From: Hippopus hippopus
Lineage: Eukaryota; Mollusca; Bivalvia; Cardiida; Cardiidae
Assembly (NCBI GenBank): GCA_946811185.2
Contig: OX328108.1
Location: 4,797,501 to 4,861,500, forward strand
Length of the DNA: 64,000 nt
Direction of reading: 5' to 3'
Under the pieces are notes generated by a model that was not told the origin of the DNA, made no database searches, and saw only the letters and a list, made by a program, of their open reading frames with translations. How positions within the stretch are numbered: the first letter of the stretch is position 1; the number at the start of each line of letters is the position of its first letter. Positions 10,666-19,494 of this stretch are shown piece by piece. A program made the position numbers and the translations under genes.

Positions 10666-11349
10666 ATGAGCGAATATACTATTACACCTCCGAACACAAT
10701 GCAAGGAAGCAAGAAAACCGAAAGGATCTTGTATTCCGATATAGTCCATAAAGGAAAAAAAGGAGTATTTACGAATCTTAGATCCAATACTCCGTCCAGC
10801 AAACCAACCATATACAAATACAATGACACAAATATATATGTATACATAGATTATAACCAAGACTTTGAAATATTTCTGATGTCCATCCTTGACAATATGG
10901 ATGAAGAATGTATCGAAACTTTGAAATCACAGTTTTTTGTAGAAAGCATTTTGGACAAATATAAGAGCGATGGCTTTGTAAAGGTCAAAGTAGATATTCA
11001 TAGATTCGGTGGTTCATTCTTTCAACAATCAGGAGAAGACAAGAAAGGAAACAAACCGAATGGTTCGGGGAACAAACCGACTGGTTCGGAGAACAAACCG
11101 ACTGGTTCGGGGAAGAAGGTCTACAAGAACATACCAGCTGAAACTTTTTTGACTGATTCCATTCGAGATGCAGTTTACAGTTTAAAAGTAGGTGGTGTAT
11201 GGAAGAAAGACAATTCACCTGATTGTGGTTTTTCAATCAGAGTTATGGCTGTATTGGTCAAAGACATACAGAAAAGCATCGATGAAAATGATGAAGAAGT
11301 AGATGAACAGGCTTACACAGAGCTACTGCGTACCAGAGGTGATCAATAA
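10666..11349 (+). CDS. Hypothetical Maverick protein with GNKPTGS repeats
   Basis: I do not recognise this 227-residue protein. Residues 1-125 form a mixed, possibly globular domain with an acidic middle. Residues about 128-150 are three low-complexity units of the type NKPTGSG, encoded by a 21-bp tandem repeat (about 11048-11114). The remainder contains a DSIRDAVYSLKVGGVW segment and an acidic tail (DENDEEVDEQ). It is read divergently from the polymerase and convergently with the packaging ATPase. Its place next to the replicase suggests an early or replication-associated role, but this is only inference from position. Confidence 0.75.
   Translation: MSEYTITPPNTMQGSKKTERILYSDIVHKGKKGVFTNLRSNTPSSKPTIYKYNDTNIYVYIDYNQDFEIFLMSILDNMDEECIETLKSQFFVESILDKYKSDGFVKVKVDIHRFGGSFFQQSGEDKKGNKPNGSGNKPTGSENKPTGSGKKVYKNIPAETFLTDSIRDAVYSLKVGGVWKKDNSPDCGFSIRVMAVLVKDIQKSIDENDEEVDEQAYTELLRTRGDQ
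11048..11114. repeat. 21-bp tandem repeat within the 10666 gene
   Basis: Three units of about 21 bp with the core ACAAACCGACTGGTTCGG encode the NKPTGS repeats. The core is itself partly palindromic (AACCGACTGGTT). Confidence 0.8.
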
Positions 11350-11374
11350 TAACTCAGAAAAAAGTACATATAGG

Positions 11375-11398
11375 TTCCTTGCCTCCGTCAGGAGGTAA
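11375..11398. repeat. Intergenic palindrome (family A)
   Basis: TTCCTTGCCTCCGTCAGGAG plus GTAA is a GC-rich hairpin of the same type as those inside the polymerase and integrase genes. Confidence 0.65.
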
Positions 11399-11408
11399 TA
11401 TGAACAAA

Positions 11409-11444
11409 AATCATATAATGCTATTACAAAAGCATTATGTGATT
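11409..11444. terminator. Bidirectional stem-loop between convergent genes
   Basis: AATCATATAATGCT pairs with AGCATTATGTGATT across an 8-base loop, with a single T-G wobble. It lies between the stop codons of the plus-strand 10666 gene and the minus-strand ATPase gene. Two other convergent junctions have the same design (16595-16631 and 23025-23060), which supports a shared role in 3'-end formation. Confidence 0.6.
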
Positions 11445-11454
11445 ACATAGAACC

Positions 11455-12243
11455 TTACAAGTTAGGCCTACATACGTAAAATCCATCAAATCCACTCCTA
11501 TATTTCCCTTCATTCCTAGAACTGTCCAAATCAATCACTACAAAACCAAATGGCTTTTTCCAACATTTGTTACAGAAAGAAAGGAACTCATCTCGAGTCA
11601 TATCATCACTTGCAAAATCGCTGTATATCATATTCAGATTTCTTCTCTTCTGAGGAAACAAACATATCAGATTAGTATTTTCACGGATGGTTCTTTTTGG
11701 AAGAGTAAAGTAGTCTTGAGTCAAGTAGAAACAGTCTATATTGTGATGTCTTCCTCTGGTATAATATGATTCAGTTTTGTTCTGTTTTTCTAACATTACA
11801 TCATCAAATATCATCAGATTTTTGTTGCTTCCAGAAAGTTCTCTTGGATCAGGTACATCTTCTCCATTTTCGTAAAATTCAGCATCAATCTTGCTTCCTT
11901 GACCTTCGAACTCTGCAGCCAGATTTTTGAAGAGAGTATCAGGATCGACACCCTTCTTCCGTATTACATCCTGTGCTTCAAACATCGTAAATATAGCTTC
12001 TTTTGGAAGTCCATCCTGCAGAGCACTTTTTAGAATTTTATACTCCGGTTGTACCATACTTGTACCAAAAACAAACAGCTTGTCATAATCCAACCAATCA
12101 GGTCTAAGAAGAAGATTTAAAAGAAGAGTGGTCTTTCCACATCCAGTTTTTCCAATGATCAGTCCTTTGATGTTTTTTGGTAGGAGCTTGTTGTTGTTAC
12201 GTATATTGTCATTCATTTTCCATGACAGATCTCGTACTTCCAT
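11455..12243 (-). CDS. FtsK/HerA-type genome packaging ATPase
   Basis: This 262-residue protein is the A32-like ATPase that drives DNA into capsids in Polintons, adintoviruses and related double-jelly-roll viruses. Walker A is GKTGCGKT (31-38). Walker B is LMIFDD (143-148). A YLTQDYF segment (173-179) supplies the conserved glutamine-containing sensor region, followed by an RENTNLICLF strand. Length and motif spacing fit the family. The frame is intact. It is transcribed toward the 10666 gene and away from the zinc-ribbon/integrase block. The start follows an A-rich leader (ACATACAAAAC). Confidence 0.93.
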   Translation of the reverse strand: MEVRDLSWKMNDNIRNNNKLLPKNIKGLIIGKTGCGKTTLLLNLLLRPDWLDYDKLFVFGTSMVQPEYKILKSALQDGLPKEAIFTMFEAQDVIRKKGVDPDTLFKNLAAEFEGQGSKIDAEFYENGEDVPDPRELSGSNKNLMIFDDVMLEKQNKTESYYTRGRHHNIDCFYLTQDYFTLPKRTIRENTNLICLFPQKRRNLNMIYSDFASDDMTRDEFLSFCNKCWKKPFGFVVIDLDSSRNEGKYRSGFDGFYVCRPNL

Positions 12244-12278
12244 GTTTTGTATGTATGTACATTTTTCTTAAAGAAAAA

Positions 12279-12464
12279 ATGTACATCTGTAAAATGCAAA
12301 TATACTGTGTAAAATGTAAAAACAAAACAGCAACCAATTCGGTTCGTCAAGAAATATCTCGTAACAACAGACATATGTTACGAGGCAAATGTAGTGTATG
12401 TGGTACAACAAAGACACAATTTGTAAGTGGAAGTAACAAACTTGCTTTGGGAAAAAAAAAGTAA
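12279..12464 (+). CDS. Small zinc-ribbon protein
   Basis: A 61-residue protein with two CxxC knuckles, YCVKC near the N-terminus and CSVC near residue 38, and a Lys-rich tail. This small zinc ribbon is common in Polintons and related viruses, sometimes fused to a phospholipase-like domain. I chose the ATG at 12279, which follows the A-tract TTAAAGAAAAA; a second in-frame ATG at 12294 is equally close to the domain. The frame ends at TAA (12462-12464) just after nine A residues. The frame leading into the phospholipase domain is open across the same point, so the two may be one gene separated by slippage or an indel at the A9 run. Confidence 0.8.
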   Translation: MYICKMQIYCVKCKNKTATNSVRQEISRNNRHMLRGKCSVCGTTKTQFVSGSNKLALGKKK

Positions 12465-12505
12465 CAACCAACTCGTTTGGAGAAGGCGGTTCTCTTCTGA
12501 ATCGT

Positions 12506-14485
12506 ATGATCAATGCATCACCGTTTGAATTTCATCTTCCAGGCCATAATTTTACAGGTCCAGGTACCAGGTTAGACAAAAGACTAAATCCTGATTTGAC
12601 TCCTAAAAAATGGAGTATGCCCATAAATCGCGTAGACAATGCTGCATACCATCATGATGTATGCTACCTCCAAAACACTGACACAAAAACTAGAAACGAT
12701 GTATATGATGCCGATATGCTTCAAGAATTGGATGCAATCACAAAACCAACCTGGAGAGAAAGAATAGAACGTGGTATCGTATCAAGGATCATTGGAACCA
12801 AGAAAAGATTTGGTATGGGTCTCGGAGAAGAGATCCACAAATATACCAGACCAGAAGAATTTAGAACAAAGAAGGTAGTTGTACCAGGAAAAGACAATAC
12901 ATGGACTGCTGATGTATTCTTTGTACCAAAAAAGGAATATGCTTCTCACAACGACAACATCGACAAATTTCTCGCTGTATTAGATGTATTTACAAAATAT
13001 GCTTGGGTTGTACCACTGAAAGGCAAAAAAGCAGATGAAATTGGAAAAGCATTGGATACTATACAAGAAGAAAGTGGAAGAAGACCAAAAAAGCTATGGA
13101 CCGATAGAGCTCCTGAATTTACAACTCTGTTTTCCCAGACAAGCAGGTCTGTTTCTGAAAGCAAAGAAGTGGAACAGACCAGCTCGTCTGGGAAACCTCC
13201 GAAGAATCCAAAACCAGGTCAATGTCCATGGTGTGGAGAACAGTTTACAGTCAGAAGATTGACCAGACATACCAACAAATGTGATGTTCGTTACGATACG
13301 AAGCCAAAGAAAATAGGACACATCACATTGTATCATACAGACGGTGTTCATAAAGCAATGGTAGCAGAGCGTTTTGTACAAACGATCAAAAGAATCATAT
13401 GGATATGGATGACTGAAAACAATACAAAAAGGTTTATAGACGAACTACCTGCATTGGTCAAAAAGTACAACAACTCAGTTCATTCAACCATTGATATGAC
13501 TCCGGTACAAGCGAGCAACCTCTCTCCTGAAAGAGAAGAAAAACTCCGAAAACGCGTTTTTTCCAGAGAAACGGATCCAGCTGTAATACTTCCTCAGATC
13601 CAGAAAAACAACCTTGTAGTAGGAGACAGGGTACGTGTAAAACTCAAGAAGGAACCAGGTGCAAAGGGATATGAAGACAGTTGGACTCATGAAGTATTTG
13701 AGGTCATCGAGGTCAAGGAAACAGATCCACCTACATATTACATCAAAGATGCAAAGGGTGTTCCAGTACAAGGTCATTTTTACAAACAGGAACTACAAAA
13801 AACAGAATTTCCTATGACTCAGAAAATGAAGGATGATATCGAAAAACTCCAGAAATTACAGAGCAAAGAAGAAGGACCATTGAGAACAAGAAGAGCGATA
13901 CCTCCGAGAAGAAAGGAAGGTGTAATGCTTGGTATACCAAAACAGATGGAAAAGATCGAAGCCAATAGACTTGCACAACAGAAAGACAGAGCCAAAAAAA
14001 AGAGAGGAGAAGGTATTCGAACAATAGATCCCTTCCTGACGGAAGGCAGGAATCGATCTATTAGGACAATAGCAGGTCTACCTGACAGCACAACCAACAA
14101 CGAAGAACTCGAGAAAGCATGCAGAGATATACCTGGATGGAGAGGTGTTTTTTCCAGAGATCGTCTTCCGAAAAAACCTCATCGTCTAGAATGTGGTATT
14201 GTAAACCTCGATGACAATATAGGAGCTGGTACACATTGGGTTGCATGGTACAAGAAAGGTCCAACAACCAAATACTACTTCGATAGTTATGGTATACAAC
14301 CACCATTAGAAATCCAACGGTACCTCCGAAAGCCCATTTTGTATTCCAGTGACCAAATACAAGACGTCGGTGATGTCATATGTGGTCAACTCTGTGTATA
14401 TGTATTACGTGAACTGTCCAAAGGATTAGATTTGGATTCAGTTGTAGAAAACCTATGGAGGCATAAGAACAATGGTGCTTTCTAA
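12506..14485 (+). CDS. Fused PLA2-like domain, DDE integrase and adenain-type protease
   Basis: This 659-residue ORF joins three activities usually separate in Polintons. Residues 15-75 resemble the parvovirus-type phospholipase A2 domain: a TGPGT calcium-loop motif (18-22), an HDVCY catalytic motif (50-54) and a later DAD. Residues about 105-340 are a retrovirus-like integrase core with D136, D200 and E288. The D-to-E spacing is 87 residues rather than about 35, because of an insert that carries a C-x2-C...H-x3-C zinc finger (C240, C243, H255, C259). Residues 369-436 are an SH3/chromo-like tail. Residues 535-645 are an adenovirus-protease-like domain with H577 (GTHW), D593 (YFDSYG), Q619 and C626 (ICGQLC). 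Expected roles are membrane penetration, chromosomal integration and capsid maturation. It overlaps the next open frame slightly. The protease may release the parts, but I see no tested site. Confidence 0.9.
   Translation: MINASPFEFHLPGHNFTGPGTRLDKRLNPDLTPKKWSMPINRVDNAAYHHDVCYLQNTDTKTRNDVYDADMLQELDAITKPTWRERIERGIVSRIIGTKKRFGMGLGEEIHKYTRPEEFRTKKVVVPGKDNTWTADVFFVPKKEYASHNDNIDKFLAVLDVFTKYAWVVPLKGKKADEIGKALDTIQEESGRRPKKLWTDRAPEFTTLFSQTSRSVSESKEVEQTSSSGKPPKNPKPGQCPWCGEQFTVRRLTRHTNKCDVRYDTKPKKIGHITLYHTDGVHKAMVAERFVQTIKRIIWIWMTENNTKRFIDELPALVKKYNNSVHSTIDMTPVQASNLSPEREEKLRKRVFSRETDPAVILPQIQKNNLVVGDRVRVKLKKEPGAKGYEDSWTHEVFEVIEVKETDPPTYYIKDAKGVPVQGHFYKQELQKTEFPMTQKMKDDIEKLQKLQSKEEGPLRTRRAIPPRRKEGVMLGIPKQMEKIEANRLAQQKDRAKKKRGEGIRTIDPFLTEGRNRSIRTIAGLPDSTTNNEELEKACRDIPGWRGVFSRDRLPKKPHRLECGIVNLDDNIGAGTHWVAWYKKGPTTKYYFDSYGIQPPLEIQRYLRKPILYSSDQIQDVGDVICGQLCVYVLRELSKGLDLDSVVENLWRHKNNGAF
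13132..13195. repeat. Pair of intragenic palindromes (family B) inside the integrase core
   Basis: TTTCCCAGACAAGCAGGTCT at 13132 and its inverted relative CAGACCAGCTCGTCTGGGAA at 13175 frame a ~64-bp inverted structure in coding sequence. It falls in the insert between integrase D200 and E288. Single copies occur at 23742-23763 and 26641-26662. Confidence 0.75.
14032..14052. repeat. Intragenic palindrome (family A) in the integrase-protease gene
   Basis: CTTCCTGACGGAAGGCAGGA lies in the linker between the integrase tail and the protease domain. It encodes an FLTEGRN segment and keeps the frame. Confidence 0.7.
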
Positions 14486-14489
14486 AAAC

Positions 14490-16145
14490 ATGTCAAATAT
14501 AAATAAATTTGGTGTACAAAGAAGAACCACAACAACATCAAAGGATGTATCTGGTGTATCTCTTTCCTTTTTGAACAAGAACTTCGTACGTCAGGACGGA
14601 GAAAGTGAGATGATTGGTAACCTGAATATGGCAAGAAGAGGTATCACGAATTTAGCTATGCCTCAGAATCCAGGTGATGCTGCAAGCAAAGAATATGTTG
14701 ATGCACTCAGAGGTACCGGAGCTATTGCACCAAAAATAGGAGGTGATGATTTTCTGGTCAAAGGAAACCTTGATTTTGGAAATGACAAAAAAATAGAAAA
14801 CCTACCTATGCCTATACAAGAAGGTGATGCTACCAACCGTATATATGTAGATACAGCAATAGAAGATGTAGAAAGAAAAACAACCACCAACAGTGTCTTT
14901 GTATACAGAGAAGACGATTTTGTACATGTTGCCAAGAACAACATCAAAATGGGTGGTTTCCGTTTGCAAGATATAGGCAACCCAGTTGATCCACAAGATG
15001 CAGTCAACAAAAAATATGTGGATGAAAAGGTAGGTGGAAATGATCATTCTCATGCCAACGGAGATGCTTTTACAGTCCGAGGTGACAAAGTGTATTCCAA
15101 AAAAGAAATCTATATGAGAAACAATCCTATTCGAGAACTAGGCAATTCAGTTGATCCACAAGATGCCACCAACAAACACTATGTGGACGATGTTATAGAA
15201 AAGACCATGGGGCAAGCTATCGGTAATATAGCATCATCTGATAGAATACTAGTAAGATCTAATCTTGATAAATTTACTGTTACCGGTGACTTTGATATGC
15301 AAGAATCATTTACGGTAGGTAATTTACCTAATCCTGTTGAACCAGGTGATGCGGTTCCAGAGAGTTATACAGCCTTTACACCAAGAAATCCCGCTGGCTA
15401 TGAGGCAAAAGGCGATTTATTCATACGAAAGAAGCGTGTATTAGGTGTAAGAGAACCTGTACAAAACGGTGAAGCAGCTAATAAGAAATACGTTGATGAA
15501 ACCATAAAGAGAATGATAAAAGAAGAAAAAGAAAATTCAATGAGTGATGATGCTGCTACAAAGAATTACGTTGATGAAGCTATTAGAGGTTTAGTAGCAG
15601 GTGATGTAGTTGTATCAAAAGAAGGTGTTTTTATAAAACAAAATGGTCATTATAAAGCAACGGCATCCATTGATATGGAATTTAATGAATTAAACAACTT
15701 GCCTTCACCTTTGACAGAATTTCAAGCTGTTAATAAAGCATATGTAGACAGAGCTGTTGAATCCGTTATAGAAGAAGGTGCATTAAAGAAAACAAATGGA
15801 GGTTATGATATAAAAGGTTATTTAAATATGGAATTTAATGCACTTAAAAACGTTAGACGACCAAGATCAGAATTTGAAGCAGCCAACAAAAAATATGTAG
15901 ATGATGCTACCGCCTTTGTTAAAACGAATGTAGTAACAGATGCTGATGGAAATGAAGTAGCTGTTTTGTTACAAGATGATACAACATATGTTACAAAAGG
16001 TGAATTGGTATCAGCTAATAGAGTCATTATATACAGAGATACCTTTACTGATGATAGAGAAGTGGTAAGTAAAAAATATGTAGATCAATTGGTTGAAAAA
16101 ATGGCTAAAACATTGAATGAGAAATTAGAAGCTTTACGGCCTTAG
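14490..16145 (+). CDS. Fibre-like protein with phage-tail KYVD repeats
   Basis: A 551-residue protein made of about ten copies of a ~40-70-residue unit. Each unit ends in a DAAxKKYVD-type motif (DAASKEYVD, DAVNKKYVD, DATNKHYVD, EAANKKYVD and so on), usually preceded by G(N/D)L(N/D)M and an I-x-N-L-x-x-P turn. This is the repeat of bacteriophage tail fibres and collar/neck proteins and suggests a trimeric, elongated receptor-binding fibre. I place the start at 14490, just after the A-tract CTTTCTAAAAAC; an upstream ATG at 14472 lies inside the preceding gene. The second half (from about 15230) uses visibly more AT-rich synonymous codons than the first, hinting at a recombinant origin. Target and assembly are inferred from the repeat type only. 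Confidence 0.85.
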   Translation: MSNINKFGVQRRTTTTSKDVSGVSLSFLNKNFVRQDGESEMIGNLNMARRGITNLAMPQNPGDAASKEYVDALRGTGAIAPKIGGDDFLVKGNLDFGNDKKIENLPMPIQEGDATNRIYVDTAIEDVERKTTTNSVFVYREDDFVHVAKNNIKMGGFRLQDIGNPVDPQDAVNKKYVDEKVGGNDHSHANGDAFTVRGDKVYSKKEIYMRNNPIRELGNSVDPQDATNKHYVDDVIEKTMGQAIGNIASSDRILVRSNLDKFTVTGDFDMQESFTVGNLPNPVEPGDAVPESYTAFTPRNPAGYEAKGDLFIRKKRVLGVREPVQNGEAANKKYVDETIKRMIKEEKENSMSDDAATKNYVDEAIRGLVAGDVVVSKEGVFIKQNGHYKATASIDMEFNELNNLPSPLTEFQAVNKAYVDRAVESVIEEGALKKTNGGYDIKGYLNMEFNALKNVRRPRSEFEAANKKYVDDATAFVKTNVVTDADGNEVAVLLQDDTTYVTKGELVSANRVIIYRDTFTDDREVVSKKYVDQLVEKMAKTLNEKLEALRP

Positions 16146-16181
16146 ACACATATCTTGTTTTTTGTACAAAAAAATACCACG

Positions 16182-16595
16182 ATGAACAAATATCATTTAC
16201 GTTACTTCGCAGATACTATCAAGAAATCCAAAGACAATCTCAACCTTATATACATACCACAGTTTGATTCTTTCGGGAAAGATAGAATAGGAGACGACAG
16301 AGATCATTACGATGATGCTGGTGACAATGAAGCAGATCTAAGACAGATGTTGAATTTGGAACAAGATATATTACGTCATACTTTAGAAATGATCGAAAGT
16401 TATGAAGAATGGGCAAAAGAATTGTATACGTATTGGAAGAAGGCTATTCCAGAATATCCGTATGACACATATGAATCTTTGCATCAAGAATACACCAATA
16501 TTTACAAAATGGTTTCATATATGTCAGATATAGCAGATCACAGATTCAGAGATTATATACCTATATGGGAAGAAAAACAAATATGGGATTCATAA
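16182..16595 (+). CDS. Hypothetical protein, 137 residues
   Basis: I do not recognise this protein. It has an N-terminal Lys/Tyr-rich segment, an acidic stretch (GDDRDHYDDAGDNEADL, about residues 37-53), then a mainly helical region rich in Glu, Tyr and Trp (ESYEEWAKELYTYWKKAIPEYPYD). There is no signal peptide and no membrane segment. It is the last plus-strand gene of the integrase-fibre block and ends at a stem-loop facing the RING gene. The ATG at 16182 is the first in frame. Confidence 0.7.
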   Translation: MNKYHLRYFADTIKKSKDNLNLIYIPQFDSFGKDRIGDDRDHYDDAGDNEADLRQMLNLEQDILRHTLEMIESYEEWAKELYTYWKKAIPEYPYDTYESLHQEYTNIYKMVSYMSDIADHRFRDYIPIWEEKQIWDS

Positions 16596-16631
16596 AACAC
16601 ATATCTTCTTTTGTACAGAAGATATATGTTT
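16595..16631. terminator. Bidirectional stem-loop between convergent genes
   Basis: AAACACATATCTTCT pairs with AGAAGATATATGTTT across a TTTGTAC loop with one T-G wobble, directly after the 16182 gene and just before the end of the minus-strand RING gene. Confidence 0.65.
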
Positions 16632-16637
16632 TTGTAC

Positions 16638-17252
16638 TTATATACGTCGGAGAAGACGTCCTATTGTTTTGCATACAGGACATCGAAATTCATCATCGGT
16701 GTCCTGTTTTTTGTACATATTCCTGCATGCATCACATATACATATATGTCCGCAGTAGCAAAATAGTATATTAGGTGGTTGTTCTAAGCACAGTACACAG
16801 TTCTCTTCTTTGTATGTATCAATTCCGTTGGCAATAGGCTTTTTCTTTTCATCTATTCTTGTACCGTGTACAGGTATATATGTTTCAGAAAAAACGATAT
16901 ACAATGTACAAAATACTGGTCTTTTTGATGGATATACGTCTGAAACACATTTTCTGAGGAACCCCAAAAAATCGTCTGATTCAGTATTCACCACAATTGA
17001 ACTACGAAGCAATGATGTGCCTTTTGTGTTCACTTTGTTCCATGATACTTGAATATCTTCTCCTCGAGCCAGATACAATGCTTTTGATATTTCATGGTAC
17101 ATACTTGCAACGATTTTGTATACCCCTCTGGCTGTACTACCACATGAACCTCCGGTAACCTTTGGAAAACACAACACTGTATTGTTGTTTCTCCATATAC
17201 CTCTGTTGTTCTTTTTGTCTTCTAAATTCTCTTCTACAAAACGATATGACAT
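16638..17252 (-). CDS. RING-finger protein, IAP-like E3 ligase candidate
   Basis: The C-terminal ~44 residues (about 152-195 of 204) form a C3HC4 RING: CVLC, then CGHICIC, CDAC and CPVC. The spacing is like the RING of inhibitor-of-apoptosis proteins. This predicts ubiquitin ligase activity. The N-terminal 150 residues contain no BIR motif that I can see and are unrecognised. The longer open frame begins at 17396 but would overlap the divergent 17363 gene; the ATG at 17252 is preceded by the same A-tract (ATACAAAAAAAG) as other genes of the element, so I prefer it. It is the only minus-strand gene in the structural block. A role in countering host defence or apoptosis is plausible but inferred. 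Confidence 0.85.
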   Translation of the reverse strand: MSYRFVEENLEDKKNNRGIWRNNNTVLCFPKVTGGSCGSTARGVYKIVASMYHEISKALYLARGEDIQVSWNKVNTKGTSLLRSSIVVNTESDDFLGFLRKCVSDVYPSKRPVFCTLYIVFSETYIPVHGTRIDEKKKPIANGIDTYKEENCVLCLEQPPNILFCYCGHICICDACRNMYKKQDTDDEFRCPVCKTIGRLLRRI

Positions 17253-17362
17253 CTTTTTTTGTATGCAATATTTTTTGTAAAAAAGATGCAAATTTTTTGT
17301 AAAATTTTTACATGCGTTTCCATTGTATTGTTCCTTTTGATGTATAAGGGTATGTATATAAA
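17253..17362. promoter_or_regulatory. Divergent promoter between RING gene and structural-gene block
   Basis: 110 AT-rich bases with repeated TTTTTTGTAAAA motifs and TATATAAA just before the plus-strand ATG. It serves the minus-strand RING gene and the plus-strand capsid block. Confidence 0.5.
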
Positions 17363-18103
17363 ATGCCTGAATCATTGATATCATTGACTGATACAAAAAC
17401 AGATTTTACAAAAACGTTTGCACCTCCTATAGAACTAGGAGGAAAAAAGCATGAACTTGCTCTTGCTAGCTTAGAGACCTATTACAGTTTTCCTAACGTT
17501 CATGAAGGAAATAACCTTGTACGTTATTCCAGGGACAACGGTGGTACCTGGGAAAAGATCTTTGTACCAAAAGGTAGCTATGAATTGGATGCACTGAACC
17601 GTGAAATACAAAGACTACTCAGAGAAAAGGGTGATTGGGACGAAGACAACAAGACATATCCTTGGACCATATCACCGAACTACAGCACTCTTCAGGCTGT
17701 ACTGTGGGTGGACAAAGATTATATAGTAGATTTCGGAGGTGACAGAAGTATAGGAAGGATGCTAGGTTTTAGATCTAAAAAATACAGATCTGGTTATCAT
17801 CAGAGTGAGAATATAGTCGACATCCTAGCTGTAAATACGATACTGGTACATATAAATCTGGTCACAGGTTCATATGTGAACGGAGTTCCTTTTTCTGTGT
17901 TGTATTCCTTCTTTCCTAGAGCAGCACCTGGTTACAAGATATTAGAAAGACCATTTGAAAGAATATACCTTCCTATAGTACCTCAGGATATACACAACAT
18001 ACATGTTCGATTGACTGATCAGGATGAAAAACCTTTAGATCTAAGAGGAGAACGTCTCACATTGTCCCTTCATCTGCGCGAAAAAAGAGAACACTCTTCA
18101 TAA
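17363..18103 (+). CDS. Penton-like minor capsid protein
   Basis: A 246-residue protein with the sequence pattern of the Polinton minor capsid protein, a single-jelly-roll penton expected at capsid vertices. Features are an N-terminal KHELALASLETYYSFPNV strand region, a VPKGSYELDALNREI segment (about 68-82), an MLGF turn, and a C-terminal ERIYLPIVPQDIHNIHVRLTDQ followed by LDLRGERLTLSLHLR. Polinton relatives end in the same DQ...L-x-L-R-G-E series. It heads the late, plus-strand structural block and begins after TATATAAA. The frame is complete. Confidence 0.8.
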   Translation: MPESLISLTDTKTDFTKTFAPPIELGGKKHELALASLETYYSFPNVHEGNNLVRYSRDNGGTWEKIFVPKGSYELDALNREIQRLLREKGDWDEDNKTYPWTISPNYSTLQAVLWVDKDYIVDFGGDRSIGRMLGFRSKKYRSGYHQSENIVDILAVNTILVHINLVTGSYVNGVPFSVLYSFFPRAAPGYKILERPFERIYLPIVPQDIHNIHVRLTDQDEKPLDLRGERLTLSLHLREKREHSS

Positions 18104-18142
18104 AATGGAAACTCTCATAACACATATAGCTATATATACAAA

Positions 18143-18982
18143 ATGCCAAAAACGATATATCATCCGGTACATGTGTCACTGAGTGACAAACAAATACAAA
18201 AACTCAAAACAGCACACGAAAACAAAGCAACAGCATGTGTAAATCTCCGAAATGAATCATTGACAGGAGAGCATACTCTGTACTTGACCAAAACACAAGA
18301 AAAGAGAATACAGACTGCTAGGTCTAAGAACAAAGGAGTATCCATTCTGATGTCAACGAGGCAGATTGGATATAATGCAAAACAGAGTGGTGGCTTTCTT
18401 GGTGCAATAGCCAGAATAGCGGTTCCTTTTCTCAAGACAGCAGCAAAACCAGTAGCAAAAGCATTGGGTCTAGGTGCTTTGGGTGAACTGGCAGGTCAAG
18501 CTGTAAAGAAGGTAATAGGAAAAGGACAGACCACTGATGGTGGTTTTATACAAGCACTTCTTCCTGTTGCCACTGGACTGGTGGCTCCGTTGATAGGTCA
18601 ACTTCTAGGACAAATGCGAGGAAGTGGAATGGAAACAACCAACTTGTTTGGGGAAGGAGGTCTAATAGATCAACTTCTCCAAATACCTCTGATGAAATTG
18701 GTACAACAAAACAAAGCATTGTCTGGTCTATTTGGTGTAAAGAAGCTTAAAGACATGGTTGCATATCTGAAAAAAATGGCTGTACAAATGTTTGGACCAC
18801 AACAGAAAGGTGGATTCCTTCCTATAATACCTCTGCTCGGAGCAGCTGTTGGTACCATTGGTAAACTGCTTTCTGGTCAAGGACAGACCCAGAGTGGTGG
18901 TTTGATTGGTATGTTAGGTGCATTGGGTGCAAGTATTCTTGGACCTGCCATTGCGAAGTTAATATCAGGAAAAGGTCTTTGA
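18143..18982 (+). CDS. pVI/pX-like glycine-rich minor virion protein
   Basis: A 279-residue protein with an N-terminal region of short repeats shaped like LSDKQIQKLKTA, LTKTQEKRIQTARSKNKG and LMSTRQIG, then a long glycine/alanine/leucine-rich hydrophobic and amphipathic part with several GGF/GGL motifs (SGGFLGAIARIAVPFLK, KGGFLPIIPLLGAAVG, SGGLIGMLGALGASILG). Polintons encode such proteins next to the capsid genes. They resemble adenovirus core/cement proteins, and the GG motifs could be cut by the adenain-like protease encoded upstream. A membrane-lytic or capsid-lining role is inferred. Confidence 0.75.
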   Translation: MPKTIYHPVHVSLSDKQIQKLKTAHENKATACVNLRNESLTGEHTLYLTKTQEKRIQTARSKNKGVSILMSTRQIGYNAKQSGGFLGAIARIAVPFLKTAAKPVAKALGLGALGELAGQAVKKVIGKGQTTDGGFIQALLPVATGLVAPLIGQLLGQMRGSGMETTNLFGEGGLIDQLLQIPLMKLVQQNKALSGLFGVKKLKDMVAYLKKMAVQMFGPQQKGGFLPIIPLLGAAVGTIGKLLSGQGQTQSGGLIGMLGALGASILGPAIAKLISGKGL

Positions 18983-18997
18983 CTACAACCGTATGGC

Positions 18998-19062
18998 AAC
19001 GGAATGTTTTTAGACCAAGGAAATGGAATGTTTTTAATCCAAGGAAATGGAATGTTTTTGGA
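18998..19062. repeat. Three ~27-bp tandem repeats upstream of the 19096 gene
   Basis: Units built on GGAATGTTTTTNGANCCAAG occur three times (about 18999, 19026 and 19053) in the short gap between genes. They are probably regulatory or a slippage product. Confidence 0.75.
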
Positions 19063-19095
19063 TCCTCAATATAATCTGTAAAAATTTGTAAAAAA

Positions 19096-19479
19096 ATGGA
19101 TGAATCAATAGACAAATTTGGAATGTATACCTCTGAAGAAAATATGCCTCTGACCATACAATGGAAGAGAAACAAGAACCTGATACATCAGCCTTACAAA
19201 GAGAGTGGTACCAGGTGGAGCATATATGCAGAAAATCCTATGGCTCTAGAACCGAGAAAAGGCAAACGTATAGGACTTGGTCTCGGATATGAAATGTCAG
19301 AAGGTATGATTGGAGTGAGTATGGTTCTGAGGTGGAAACATACTTTAATGGTCTGTAATACATTACACATGGATCCAAAAGTAGATGACATACATGTATA
19401 CATATACAACTTCGGAGAAAAACCTGTTTCGATACAACCAGGTGAACTACTTCTTTTTGTTGATTACTTTAAACGGTGA
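19096..19479 (+). CDS. Degenerate dUTPase-like protein
   Basis: This 127-residue protein has the layout of a trimeric dUTPase: WSIYAENPMALEPRKGKRIGL in the place of the AG(F/Y)DLYA...L-x-P motif, a beta-rich middle, then VYIYNFGEKPVSIQPGELL, close to the v-x-l-x-N...p-x-x-I-x-x-G-(D/E) motif 4 region. The catalytic aspartate of motif 3 and the PRSG-type motif are absent, so enzymatic activity is unlikely. Inactive dUTPase-derived proteins are known in other DNA viruses (for example adenovirus E4-ORF1). It could alternatively be an unrelated small jelly-roll virion protein. The start follows TTTGTAAAAAA. Confidence 0.5.
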   Translation: MDESIDKFGMYTSEENMPLTIQWKRNKNLIHQPYKESGTRWSIYAENPMALEPRKGKRIGLGLGYEMSEGMIGVSMVLRWKHTLMVCNTLHMDPKVDDIHVYIYNFGEKPVSIQPGELLLFVDYFKR

Positions 19480-19494
19480 GTCCAGATATGTAAA